Positions 24,414 through 32,464 of a stretch of 32,464 nucleotides of DNA are shown one piece after another. The translations under genes and the position numbers were made by a program. Where the stretch lies: positions 1 through 32,464 of the forward strand of contig NZ_JADEWT010000076.1 of assembly GCF_015207505.1 (NCBI RefSeq). Reading direction: 5' to 3'. Position 1 is the first letter of the stretch. Every line of letters starts with the position of its first letter. Origin of the DNA: Tychonema sp. LEGE 06208 (GTDB taxonomy: Bacteria > Cyanobacteriota > Cyanobacteriia > Cyanobacteriales > Microcoleaceae). The notes under the pieces were generated by a model, which did no database searches, had not been told where the DNA came from, and saw only the letters and a list, made by a program, of their open reading frames with translations.

Positions 24414-24707
24414 ATGCCAAATCGTGCGTGCATTCTCAAGCAACAATTTTTGCCCTGGTTGCCTCACCTTGGGAGAAACTGCTGCCAGATTCGTTAGTCC
24501 AGAAGATTCTAGCGAAGCAGAAGATAACCTACTACCAAAGCGTCTACACACCGATAGTCACCTTGTGGGCGATGATATCCCAGGTATTCTCACCTGATAA
24601 AAGTTTGAGTCAAGCCGTGAAGCGGATGAGTACGTAGCCCAGGGTGGCGGGAATCAAGCCTGCTTCTTCTGACACCGGGCATAGAGTAAAGCAGGGTGAA
24701 CGCATCT
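24414..24707 (+). pseudogene. IS4-like transposase N-terminal fragment
   Basis: A plausible original start is ATG at 24414 (MPNRACILKQQFLPWL), followed by a frame change into the piece at 24428-24637. That piece reads PWEKLLPDSLVQKI, YYQSVYTPIVTLWAMISQVF and SPDKSLSQAVKRM, the conserved N-terminal region of IS4-type transposases. After an in-frame TAG (24635-24637) the same frame goes on as GIKPASSDTGHRVKQGERI, which is the next family block, and then stops at 24705. The catalytic core is missing altogether, so this is a truncated fossil. Confidence 0.75.
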
Positions 24708-24788
24708 AAATTTAACATTAACAGAATATGGTATATTGGAGAATAATTATTGAGTACCTACAAAACATTTAATCAGAGTTCGCCCTGT

Positions 24789-25934
24789 ATGAAACTCAAA
24801 CCTAAAATTACCATTTTCGACCATTTTTCCGGCTGAGAACACCCAAGAATTGAGCGAACAAAACATCATCAATTAATGGATATTATCATGACTCAATTTG
24901 TGCGGTAATTTGCGGTGCTGATACATGGGTGGATATCGAAAGTTACGGGCGCAGCTCAACACGAATGGTTGGTTAAAGAAACTTTTAGAATTGCCGAATG
25001 GTATCGAGACATGACACAATTGTGCGAGTATTTTCCCGCCTCAAACCTGAGCAATTTCAGAAATGTTTTTTGAATTGGATTCAATCAATCTATTAGTTGC
25101 TTCAATCCAGGAGAAGTAATCGCAATTGATGGCAAAACTCTTCGCCATTCTTACGATCGGGTAGGAGACAAAAAAGCGATTCATATGGTCAGTGCTTGGG
25201 CGACCAGTCAAAGATTAGTTTTAGGACAAGTTAAAGTTGATAAAAAGTTCAATAAAATCACAGCAATTCCGGCTTTAATCAAAGTATTAGAATTAAAGGT
25301 CAGCATTGTCACGATTGATAATCTGGGCTGTCAAAAGTCAGTTATGAAGTCAATTGTCGAACAAGGAGGAGATTACGCGATCACCTTAAAAAATAACCAA
25401 CCATCCTTATATGCCAGAGTATAAGCGTTGTTTAAACAAGCAAATAGACAAGGATTTTCTGGCTTGACACATACAGCTTGTTCAACAAAAAAAGAGAGTA
25501 ATCATGGTCGCTCAGAAATCCGACATCACAACCATGTTAAGTGACATCAAAGGGCAGATTTAACCCGAAAATTAATGGAAGAAGCTTCATAGTATAGGTC
25601 TGATAGAATCCGTAAGAATAGTCCAGGGAAAAACAACTATTAAAACTCGTTATTATATTAGTAGCTTACCAAATGATGCTCAAACATTTGGTGAATCAGT
25701 CCGCAGTCATTGGGAAGAAAAATTATTTACATTGGGTATCAGATATAGATTTTCGTGAAGATGATTGTCGGATCGGAAAAGATAATGCTCCGCAAAATTT
25801 TGCGACAATCAGACATATCTCGTTTAATCTTTTGATAATAAAAAAAATTCCAAAACTGGAACAAAGAATAAGCGACTTCGAGCTGGTGGGATGATGACTA
25901 TTTGACTAAGATTCTCGCTGTGGCAGTTAAATAA
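24789..25934 (+). pseudogene. ISAs1-family (H-repeat-type) transposase, inactivated
   Basis: ATG at 24789 begins KLKPKITIFDHFSG, the usual N-terminus of ISAs1 transposases, and a stop follows at once. Further pieces are HPRIERTKHHQLMDII, GEVIAIDGKTLRHSYDR (first catalytic Asp region, near 25115), AIHMVSAWATSQRLVLGQVK (25185 on), IVTIDNLGCQ (second Asp) and GGDYAITLKNNQPSLYARV. After a stop at 25422 come ESVRSHWGKKNYLHWVSDID and DNAPQNFATIRHISFNLL (near 25800), then ILAVAVK to TAA at 25932. At least five stops or frameshifts separate them. The order and full span are preserved, so a whole gene decayed in place. I could not assign terminal inverted repeats. Confidence 0.88.
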
Positions 25935-26424
25935 ATTCTCACAAATAACTCATTAATCAATATTATACAATTTGTAAATAGTGGTTGTAATATTTTTATT
26001 TTCTCAAGTTTTGCATTAAGTAAAAACCACTATTAATCAGTTCTTCTTTTATTTAAAAAGTCATTACAAAGCGTGTCTGTAGCTTCTAAGAATGGTGAAT
26101 TTATCTCAAAATATACTCACCACTGATGAACAGTGTTCAATAAGAGGTGTTCCCCCTGCTTAATGGATCGATCGCGCAACAGCATACCTTTAGTTCGATC
26201 GCAAACGAGCCGTTGGTTATATAGCGGTTCTCACAAAAGTGAGGTATGCCCTATGCCCGGATAGTACCTATCCCGGATAGTACCTCATACCAGAGCACAG
26301 AAAGGCTATAGCATAGATATGCTTTCCCTTCCAGCTCGTTTCAAAACTTTGATTCCATCGGTAAAATACGACCAATATCTGTCAGTATAGAAATACATAT
26401 TCGATCGATCGCAAAGAGGCCACC
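25935..26424. other. 490-bp intergenic region upstream of the NFACT gene
   Basis: The first 150 bp are AT-rich and may belong to the dead ISAs1 element. The rest includes GGTGAATT...ACTCACC (26093-26123), a possible stem, and a 14-bp direct repeat CCCGGATAGTACCT at 26257 and 26272. TGAGGTA (26240-26246) pairs with TACCTCA (26281-26287). No gene or tRNA was seen, and no convincing promoter was fixed. Confidence 0.5.
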
Positions 26425-28227
26425 GTGCAACCCGTAGACTTTACAACTTTAACCGCAGCTTGCAGCGAACTGCGAGCCCAATGGCTGCCAGCGCGCCTAG
26501 AACAAGTCTACCAGCGCGATCGATTTACCGTGTCCCTGGCCCTCCGCACCATGAAAGGGCGCGCCTGGATAGACATTTCCTCCCATCCAACAGCAGCCCG
26601 CATCTGTGTCGGCGCCCCCCCGCCCCGCATTCCCGACACCTTCACCTTCAGCGAACAACTGCGCCACCAACTGTGCGGCTTAGCCTTAGTTTCCATCGCC
26701 CCCGTGTCCCCTTGGGAAAGAGTCATCGACTTGCAATTCGCCAAACGTCCCGGCGAAGGAGCACTTTGGCATCTCTACGCCGAAATCATGGGCAAATACA
26801 GCAACATCATCCTCACCGCCAGTGACAATCTCGTTGTCACCTGCGCCCACCAAGTCGGCCTAAAACAATCCAGCGTCCGCCCAGTCCAAACCGGGCAACC
26901 CTACGAATTGCCCCCTTCTTTGACCGATGCAGTGCCAAGCGCGATCGAACCTCTCGATCGCTGGCAAGAACGAATTAGCCTGGTTCCGGGGCAATTAAAG
27001 ACCAATCTGTTGAAGAATTACCGAGGGTTGAGTAAAAACTTAGTAGTGTCCATGATTCGATCGGCAAATCTAGACCCCGAACAATCCACCGACAGCCTCA
27101 ATCCCCACCAATGGCAGCAACTATTTCAGCGCTGGCTGTACTGGTTGCAATGCCTAGAAAACTCCAAATTCCAACCGAGTTTTACCCCCGAAGGCTACAG
27201 CGTCATCGACTGGCCAAAGCCCGACGAAAAACAGCCAGAATCTGAATCTGAAAAGGAATCTAATTCCCCCAATCTGTTACATCCGCTACATCCGCTACAA
27301 AATCCGCTGCCGAACTCTTCCGTCCAAGAATTACTTAACAGCTACTACACCGGCGAAATCAACCAACAACTATTCGCCCAACTGCGGCATCAACTTACCC
27401 AAAAACTCAACAACATCCTCGCCAAACTGCGCCTCAAAGCCAACACATTTAAAGAACGCTTGCAGCAATCGGCCGGCGCAGATATCCACAAATCCCAAGC
27501 CGACTTGCTAATGGCAAACTTGCAGCATTGGGAACCCGGAATGAAATCAATTTCCCTCCCCGACTTTGAAACCGAAAAACCAATTACCATTCCCCTAAAC
27601 CCCGAAAAAAACGCCGTTCAAAACGCTCAAGCAATCTACAAAAAACACCAAAAACTTAAAAGAGCTCGTATAGCAGTAGAACCTTTGTTAGCCGCCGTAC
27701 AAGAAGAAATCGACTATTTGGAACAAGTCGAAGCCGCGCTTTCGGTACTCGAAACCTACCGCAACACCCAAGATTTGCAAACCCTCGCCGAAATCCGCGA
27801 AGAACTAATCCAGCAAAAATATCTAGTTGTACCAGATTACCGTGGCAGTGACAAAAATGCTGCGATCGAATTTCACCGCTACCAAACCCCCAGCGGCTTT
27901 GAATTATTAATCGGGCGCAACAACCGCCAAAACGACCAACTCACTTTTCGTACCGCCACCGACTACGACTTGTGGTTCCACACCCTAGAGATTCCCGGAA
28001 GTCACGCCTTGCTGCGTCTGACACCCGGTAATGTCGCCCAAGAAACCGATTTGCAATTTGCGGCCGACATGACTGCATACTACAGTCGCGCCCGCCACAG
28101 CGAACAAGTTCCCGTGGTTTATACAGAACCGAAATATGTATATAAGCCGAAAGGTGCAAAACCTGGTATGGTTGTCTACAAACAAGAGCGGATTGTCTGG
28201 GGCAGACCGCAGCAAGCCCCCGCATGA
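26425..28227 (+). CDS. rqcH: NFACT-family protein (RqcH/Rqc2-like, formerly fibronectin-binding A-like)
   Basis: Ribosome-quality-control factor: binds 50S-peptidyl-tRNA complexes and recruits tRNA for C-terminal tailing of stalled chains in relatives such as B. subtilis RqcH. 600 residues. The N-terminal NFACT-N domain covers about 1-215 (ARLEQVYQRDRFTVSLALRT, then FSEQLRHQL and IMGKYSNIIL). A central helix-hairpin/coiled-coil part covers about 300-460. The C-terminal NFACT-R domain starts near 475 (FHRYQTPSGFELLIGRNNRQ, then DLWFHTLEIPGSHALLRL). The GTG start at 26425 has AGAGG 6-10 bases upstream, so it is well supported. Residues 285-300 carry a Leu-His-Pro repeat (LHPLHPLQNPLP) from tandem CTACATCCG DNA. 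The symbol is by family; tailing activity is not proven for cyanobacteria here. Confidence 0.9.
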   Translation: MQPVDFTTLTAACSELRAQWLPARLEQVYQRDRFTVSLALRTMKGRAWIDISSHPTAARICVGAPPPRIPDTFTFSEQLRHQLCGLALVSIAPVSPWERVIDLQFAKRPGEGALWHLYAEIMGKYSNIILTASDNLVVTCAHQVGLKQSSVRPVQTGQPYELPPSLTDAVPSAIEPLDRWQERISLVPGQLKTNLLKNYRGLSKNLVVSMIRSANLDPEQSTDSLNPHQWQQLFQRWLYWLQCLENSKFQPSFTPEGYSVIDWPKPDEKQPESESEKESNSPNLLHPLHPLQNPLPNSSVQELLNSYYTGEINQQLFAQLRHQLTQKLNNILAKLRLKANTFKERLQQSAGADIHKSQADLLMANLQHWEPGMKSISLPDFETEKPITIPLNPEKNAVQNAQAIYKKHQKLKRARIAVEPLLAAVQEEIDYLEQVEAALSVLETYRNTQDLQTLAEIREELIQQKYLVVPDYRGSDKNAAIEFHRYQTPSGFELLIGRNNRQNDQLTFRTATDYDLWFHTLEIPGSHALLRLTPGNVAQETDLQFAADMTAYYSRARHSEQVPVVYTEPKYVYKPKGAKPGMVVYKQERIVWGRPQQAPA

Positions 28228-28750
28228 TTATGATGTACGCGGTGACAACTAAAAGACAATAAGTTCGATCGATCCGACTTCAGTTTTCCAACAATCCGAG
28301 GACTAAATTCCTCACTACAAACCTCAAAAATCTCTATTCAATGTAAAGTTGTATTACAAAAAAATAAATTTTGTTGCAAAAGTACCGCTTAAGAGAGATG
28401 ATATCTGTCTTAGAACCCGCTGCAAAGAAACGTGCAACTCGGGTTTCCTCGCCGTGAGAAAAACACTGTGGGAAAAACAACGGATTTAACTATTTGTGCA
28501 GACCAGCTTTAGCTAAAGCTGGTCATTTCTGTTGAAACAAAACACAAGATTGCCCAAATTGCCTTTCTATCTGGAAATTATCTGCTATAGCGTGCGTTAT
28601 CTGCCTGAAATGAACGGTTGACTTATTAAATTATCAGCGTCAATCAGTGTTTGTACGCTGGAAATCTGCGGTTAACAGAGCGAATATTGATGCAATGCAA
28701 GTTTAAAGATTTACACCACCATCAATCTAATTAGAGCTTATTTCAGCGCC
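28228..28750. other. Intergenic region between convergent NFACT and porin genes
   Basis: About 520 bp with no gene. It contains a GGACTAAATTCCTCACTACA fragment (28302-28321) of the dispersed repeat family, a two-step stem at 28414-28445 (AACCCG, TGCA, TGCA, CGGGTT), and a 24-bp perfect palindrome at 28501-28524. Either hairpin could end the NFACT transcript, but neither has a good T run. Confidence 0.6.
28501..28524. repeat. 24-bp perfect palindrome
   Basis: GACCAGCTTTAG followed by its reverse complement CTAAAGCTGGTC. In RNA it forms a 10-bp or longer stem with a tight loop. ATTTCTGTTG follows, so it is at best a weak terminator for the NFACT gene. Confidence 0.75.
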
Positions 28751-28774
28751 AAAAAAGGTGCGGGGGCGCACCTT
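28751..28774 (-). terminator. Intrinsic terminator of the porin gene
   Basis: On the minus strand AAGGTGCG-CCCC-CGCACCTT (28774 to 28755) is an 8-bp stem with a 4-base loop followed directly by TTTT. It begins 13 bases after the porin stop codon. This is the clearest rho-independent terminator in the window. Confidence 0.85.
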
Positions 28775-28787
28775 ATACATACAACTC

Positions 28788-30851
28788 CTAGAAAGTAAAC
28801 GTCGTTCTGATTACTCCAATCACCAAATCAGAATTATCATTATTGTGATCCGGAGCAGTCAGCCAAATCACACCAGGAGTGACCGAAATATTGTCGCTCA
28901 ACTTAAACTGATAGAAACCTTCAATGTGCAGCGAAGTATCCTTATCTTCCGGTAAACTCCGATTAGTAGAACTCGTCACGCGAGGCTCCATACCTACCAA
29001 AATCCCCGCCACATTTCCTTCTTTCAACAAATCAGGAAAAGCCAAAGTAGCCGCCCAGTTCCAGATTTTTTGATCTCCCCGCTGCACAGAACCGGTAGGA
29101 GTAGCCAAGTTTGATAAAATGCGCTGGTTGGTGTAACCCGCCCAACCGCCAAGAGCAATTCGGCGACCAAGTTTCAACGAAGCCTGCGCGCCGTAGGAAT
29201 TGCTAGAAACAGGTAGATTGCTATCGCTGTCGAGCCCGAAAGAACCGAGACGCGCCGGGAAATTAGAAGCATTGCTCCCCGTACCGGTCACGAAATTGTA
29301 GGAATTAACGTAAGTTAAACCTATAGCAAAGCTGTCGCTCGGTTTGAAAGTCAACTGAGCCAAACCGCCGTAGGAACCGTTGAACAAACCGTTACCCCGC
29401 GTCGGGTTGGCGGCGTTGCCGGCCAAATATCCTAAACTCAGTTCGAGTTTTTCCCCAAACTGATGCCGCAGAGCGATGCCAGAACCGCCAGTCAAATAGT
29501 AAATCGGGTTGCGAGTACCGAAGTTGGAAAGAGCGCCACTACCGCCATCTCCGTCAAAGTAAGGGTTGACTGTGTTGGTAAAATCATCAGCAGCGCCGGC
29601 GTTGGCTTCTAGAATTACAGTAGTGTTTTTGCCTAGAGGGAATTGGTAAAGCAGCGCATCTAAACCAACAGTATTGCTAGCCTCGCCGAAAGGCCCGGCA
29701 TTAAACCGCAATTCCCCTTCAGCGGTTTTGGTATTGTTAGTAGAAAACGAACCTAAATTCAAAACTTGCAGTCGAGTTCTCAGCAAGTCTTCACCTGAGA
29801 AACTCGTATCAAAATTGAGACGAACCCTGCTGCCAAAAGCTGTGGTTCTATCAGCTTCGCGGCCCTCAGCATCATCTCCGGCGGCGATACCGGTCACAGC
29901 AAATATCACTTCGCCATTGAGTTTAGTGGTAGTCGAAAACTGATTTGCTTCTAATTCAGAAGTGCGCGCTTCCAAAGCATCGACGCGACCGCGCAAAGTT
30001 GCCAATTCCGCAGCAAATTCTTCTTGCAACCTTTGGATAGAAGCTAAATCTTCTTTGGTTGCTAAATTTCCCGTACCACCTCTAATCAGTTCGGTAACTT
30101 TATCCAAACAGGCGTTTAAACCGGCTGCGAATTCGTAGCGAGTCATTGCCCGGTTGCCGCGGAAGGTGCCGTCAGGATAGCCAGCTATGCAGCCGTAGCG
30201 CTCTACTAGGGATTGCAAAGCTTGGAACGCCCAATCTGTGGGGCGCACGTCGGACAGTTGCGAAACTGAGGTTACTTGGCCGGCTGCATCTTCGCTGTCT
30301 TCTGCGCTGTATTGGTTGATTTGTTCTAAAAGATTTGATTGCGCTTGAGGTTGGGCGCCCGGAGGGGTTGATTGGGAAATCTCTTCGGGTTGTGCGGCAG
30401 GTTTTTCGGCGCTTAAATTGGTCGGTGCGGCGGGTGGCGTGGCGCTTGTGTTGGCGGGCGCGACTGCGGGGATTTCCTCTGCGACAGGTTGTTGGGCGCT
30501 TAAGTCTGCTGCTGCAACTGCGGGTTGTGTTTCGCTTGTGTCTGCTGCTGCAACTGGGTTTTCCGGTGCTTTTGTCTGTTCGGTAACTGGGTTTTCCGGT
30601 GCTGCTAGGTTTTCTTTGTCAATAGTTTCAACAGTTAAGTTAGTGGCTAGTGACGTTGGTTCGGCTGTCACGGCTGCTGTTTCAGGCTGTGCTTGCTCGG
30701 TGGCAGCACCTGCTAATTCCAATTGATTGGCTTGAGCTACCGAGGCTATTTCTACAGGTTGCTCTGCTGCTAGGGCTGTCGAAGATACTACTAAACTTGC
30801 TGCTAATACAGCAGGACTGACTAAAAGTCCTTTCCACAAAAATTTGGACAT
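28788..30851 (-). CDS. SLH-OprB outer-membrane porin (cyanobacterial iron-uptake porin type)
   Basis: Outer-membrane channel of 687 residues. Residues 1-28 (MSKFLWKGLLVSPAVLAASL, then VVSSTALAA) are a Sec signal peptide cut after ALA-A. Residues about 30-185 are an unusually long Ala/Pro/Thr/Glu-rich stretch with repeats (TKAPENPV, AADTSETQPAVAAADLSAQQ, PTNLSAEKPAAQPEE). An SLH domain follows at about 195-250 (SDVRPTDWAFQALQSLVERY, then GYPDGTFRGNRAMTRYEFAA), which should grip peptidoglycan-linked polymer. Then a coiled coil at about 265-307 (LATLRGRVDALEARTSELEA) leads to the OprB barrel, ending in TFTF. ATG at 30851 has GAGG 6-9 bases upstream and a promoter about 70 bp further. The frame stays open further upstream, but the promoter lies inside it, which excludes a longer start. 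Substrate (iron or others) is by family only. Confidence 0.94.
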   Translation of the reverse strand: MSKFLWKGLLVSPAVLAASLVVSSTALAAEQPVEIASVAQANQLELAGAATEQAQPETAAVTAEPTSLATNLTVETIDKENLAAPENPVTEQTKAPENPVAAADTSETQPAVAAADLSAQQPVAEEIPAVAPANTSATPPAAPTNLSAEKPAAQPEEISQSTPPGAQPQAQSNLLEQINQYSAEDSEDAAGQVTSVSQLSDVRPTDWAFQALQSLVERYGCIAGYPDGTFRGNRAMTRYEFAAGLNACLDKVTELIRGGTGNLATKEDLASIQRLQEEFAAELATLRGRVDALEARTSELEANQFSTTTKLNGEVIFAVTGIAAGDDAEGREADRTTAFGSRVRLNFDTSFSGEDLLRTRLQVLNLGSFSTNNTKTAEGELRFNAGPFGEASNTVGLDALLYQFPLGKNTTVILEANAGAADDFTNTVNPYFDGDGGSGALSNFGTRNPIYYLTGGSGIALRHQFGEKLELSLGYLAGNAANPTRGNGLFNGSYGGLAQLTFKPSDSFAIGLTYVNSYNFVTGTGSNASNFPARLGSFGLDSDSNLPVSSNSYGAQASLKLGRRIALGGWAGYTNQRILSNLATPTGSVQRGDQKIWNWAATLAFPDLLKEGNVAGILVGMEPRVTSSTNRSLPEDKDTSLHIEGFYQFKLSDNISVTPGVIWLTAPDHNNDNSDLVIGVIRTTFTF

Positions 30852-31267
30852 TTTTTCCTCACACCACGTTAGTTCGATCGCCCGTTCCGAAGAGTTAGCC
30901 GATCGCAAATCCTTTACACTATTGCCCCTAATAGTATTTTTTGTCAACAATCTGGCGAATCGTTGCCGCACTAGGCAATTTGGCCAGCCCCAAATTTGAC
31001 AAAAACCTCGTTTATTCCCAAAATTCTTGGTTTGAACTATCCCAAAAAATGGGTACAAACACTCGACGCTGGTGAGACTCCTGTTCGAGCTCCCAGATTA
31101 ATCCGTGGAGTAAATCTCAAACTTGTTCGCTCGCGAAGTCGAAGAATCTCAAATCGAGTCGCCTACGTAGAAACGCGGTTAATGGCTCGATACTGCGTCA
31201 GTAATCTCTCGGTAAGACTAATATTGACAGAACTGGCGCTAATAAATCGTTCGATCGACTACATAAA
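30852..31267. other. Divergent intergenic region, porin and glycosyltransferase
   Basis: 416 bp. The porin promoter is at 30918-30947. For the glycosyltransferase, TTGACA occurs at 31222-31227, but no matching -10 box lies at the right distance. An open plus-strand frame (30996-31271) has no protein-like character and is not called. Two TCGCTCGCGAAG/CGAAG strings and GATCG palindromes occur, but no heptamer array. Unlike most spacers here, this one lacks repeats. Confidence 0.55.
30918..30947 (-). promoter_or_regulatory. Sigma-70-type promoter of the porin gene
   Basis: On the minus strand a perfect TTGACA (30947-30942) is followed 18 bases later by AATAGT (30923-30918), a 4/6 match to TATAAT. 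Transcription would begin near 30910, giving a 5' leader of about 60 bases that includes a GCGATCG palindrome and ends with the GAGG ribosome site. Confidence 0.6.
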
Positions 31268-32431
31268 GTGAAAAAACTCAAATACGCCCTAGTTCATGAA
31301 TGGTTGACACCCTTGGCTACCGGCGGTTCGGAACTCGTAGTGCAGGAAATCCTCAAATACGTAAATGCTGATGTCTATGCCCTCATCGACTTTGAATCAG
31401 CCAATCCCGAAAGCTATCTTTTTCAAAGACAGATTGGTACAACATTCTTGCAGGGCTTTCCTGCAGCCCGCAGCGGCGTGCAAAAATATTTGCCATTTCT
31501 GCCCGTCGCGATCGAACAACTAGATCTGCGAGCCTACGACATCATCCTCTCATCATCCCACGCCGTCGCCAAAGGCATCCTCACCAGCCCCCAACAACTG
31601 CACGTATGCTACTGCCACACACCCATGCGCTACGCTTGGGACTTAACTTTTGACTACTTACGTAATAGCAAAGCCGGACGGGGCATCTTGGGCGTGATGA
31701 CGCGATATTTGTTGCACCGACTGCGGCAGTGGGATGTAATTTCCGCCAACCGCGTCGATTATTTCATCGCCAACTCCCAACACACGGCGCGCCGAATTTG
31801 GCGGTGCTACCGGCGGCGCGCTGAGGTAATTTATCCGCCGGTAAATATCGATCGATTTGCCTTGCTGGAGCAAAAACAAGATTTTTACGTGACAGTTTGC
31901 CGGTTGGTAAGTTACAAAAACGTAAGTGCGATCGTCCAAGCATTCAATCAACTCGGGCGCAATCTAATTGTCATCGGCACCGGCCCAGAATTAGAAATGC
32001 TCCGGCAAATCGCCAAACCCAATGTACAATTGCTCGGCCACCAGCCCGCCTCCGCAGTCGAAAAATACATGGCCGAGGCAAAAGCCTTTGTCTATGCAGC
32101 CTGTGAAGATTTTGGCATAGCTTTAGTAGAAGCTCAAGCTTGCGGGACACCAGTAATTGCCTATGCAGCAGGCGGCGCTTTGGAGACAGTGCTCGACATT
32201 CGCCAACACCCAGAGAGGGGGACAGGTTTATTTTTTCCCTCCCAAACCGCAGCAGGATTAGTCGAAGCTGTCAAGGAATTTGAGCAGTTGCAAGGCAAAT
32301 TTTCCCCGGAAATGGGACGGTTGCGCGCCTCCGGGTTTGCCCCCGAAGTCTTTGAGCAGCGCTATCTAGGTTTTGTGGAACAGTGCTATCAGGAATTTCA
32401 ATCCCGCGATTTTACCAAGTCTGAGAGTTGA
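31268..32431 (+). CDS. Family 4 glycosyltransferase
   Basis: Retaining GT-B sugar transferase of 387 residues, probably working on a cell-surface or exopolysaccharide acceptor. The N-terminal Rossmann half starts YALVHEWLTPLATGGSELVV, where the GG loop contacts the acceptor side. The conserved CHTPMRYAWDL block is near residue 117. The C-terminal donor half has VNIDRF, VTVCRLVSYKNVSAIVQAFN, LIVIGTGPELEMLR, and EDFGIALVEAQACGTPVIAY with the E-x7-E nucleotide-sugar motif. There is no signal peptide or membrane helix. The GTG start at 31268 (KKLKYALVHEWL) fits the family start, although no Shine-Dalgarno site is seen. The last 30 residues are a Gln/Glu-rich tail. After the stop a purine-rich G/A repeat begins. 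The sugar and acceptor cannot be told, so no symbol is given. Confidence 0.93.
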   Translation: MKKLKYALVHEWLTPLATGGSELVVQEILKYVNADVYALIDFESANPESYLFQRQIGTTFLQGFPAARSGVQKYLPFLPVAIEQLDLRAYDIILSSSHAVAKGILTSPQQLHVCYCHTPMRYAWDLTFDYLRNSKAGRGILGVMTRYLLHRLRQWDVISANRVDYFIANSQHTARRIWRCYRRRAEVIYPPVNIDRFALLEQKQDFYVTVCRLVSYKNVSAIVQAFNQLGRNLIVIGTGPELEMLRQIAKPNVQLLGHQPASAVEKYMAEAKAFVYAACEDFGIALVEAQACGTPVIAYAAGGALETVLDIRQHPERGTGLFFPSQTAAGLVEAVKEFEQLQGKFSPEMGRLRASGFAPEVFEQRYLGFVEQCYQEFQSRDFTKSES

Positions 32432-32436
32432 GAGTG

Positions 32437-32464
32437 GAAGAGGGGAAGAGGGGGAGAGGGGGAG
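32437..32464. repeat. Purine-rich G/A repeat at the window end
   Basis: GGAAGAGGGGAAGAGGGGGA and following GGGAG units begin 6 bases after the glycosyltransferase stop. It matches the style of the repeat at 1-32. The array continues beyond the window. Confidence 0.7.

Noticed and set aside
30852-31058. An N-terminal extension of the porin frame to 31058
   Set aside because: A signal peptide, GAGG ribosome site and TTGACA promoter all place the start at 30851. The promoter would lie inside the extended frame.
31070-31130. A possible tRNA because of GTTCGAGCTCC
   Set aside because: No acceptor, D or anticodon stems could be built around it.
30996-31271. A 91-codon frame ending in a GTGA overlap with the glycosyltransferase start
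   Set aside because: The overlap suggests coupling, but the translation is Arg/Ser/Leu-rich with no domain, no ribosome site and no recognised homologue, so it is probably chance.

Overview
This window looks like chromosomal DNA from a filamentous, non-marine-picoplankton cyanobacterium, probably of the Oscillatoria/Microcoleus type. That placement is inferred from three things: frequent GCGATCGC-type (HIP1) palindromes, cyanobacterial families (SLH-OprB iron-uptake porin, DUF3110 protein, very large TamB-like protein, NFACT protein with cyanobacterial sequence features), and gene boundaries packed with heptanucleotide tandem arrays (TACTGAC, CCAATAA, CCAATGA and relatives) plus dispersed palindromic repeats. 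No rRNA, tRNA or CRISPR array was seen.

Layout. 1-6587: two minus-strand genes, an alpha-glucan phosphorylase (glgP) and a membrane-bound PAS-GGDEF-EAL cyclic-di-GMP protein, separated by a hairpin-rich gap. 7095-11117: three plus-strand genes, a coiled-coil protein of unknown function, an exported M28 metallopeptidase and a PF09818-type ABC-class ATPase. 11287-13376: a decay zone. A degenerate IS630-family element (11474-12644, TA target duplication, imperfect inverted ends) sits inside what was a single minus-strand frame joining a small zinc-ribbon protein to an IS1-type transposase tail. Next to it is a second broken minus-strand gene. 13786-14151: a small unknown minus-strand gene. 14408-21094: a 2228-residue TamB-like protein. 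21552-23350: DUF3110 protein and murQ. 23746-24195: EVE-domain protein (minus). 24414-25934: two more dead transposase genes (IS4-like, then ISAs1-like). 26425-28227: NFACT/RqcH-like protein. 28788-30851: SLH-OprB porin (minus) with a recognisable promoter and terminator. 31268-32431: family 4 glycosyltransferase.

The genes do not form one pathway. They are housekeeping functions (glycogen turnover, envelope biogenesis, muropeptide recycling, ribosome rescue, outer-membrane transport, surface glycan synthesis) separated by repeat-rich spacers. The accessory signal lies in those spacers. Heptamer arrays begin right at stop codons, some arrays are paired in opposite polarity, one array supplies a ladder of ATGA start/stop overlaps running into murQ, and an intergenic-type repeat is captured in frame three times inside the TamB-like protein. 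I saw no convincing new defence or biosynthetic system. The most unusual items are the nested transposon/zinc-ribbon locus, the murQ leader and the captured repeat.
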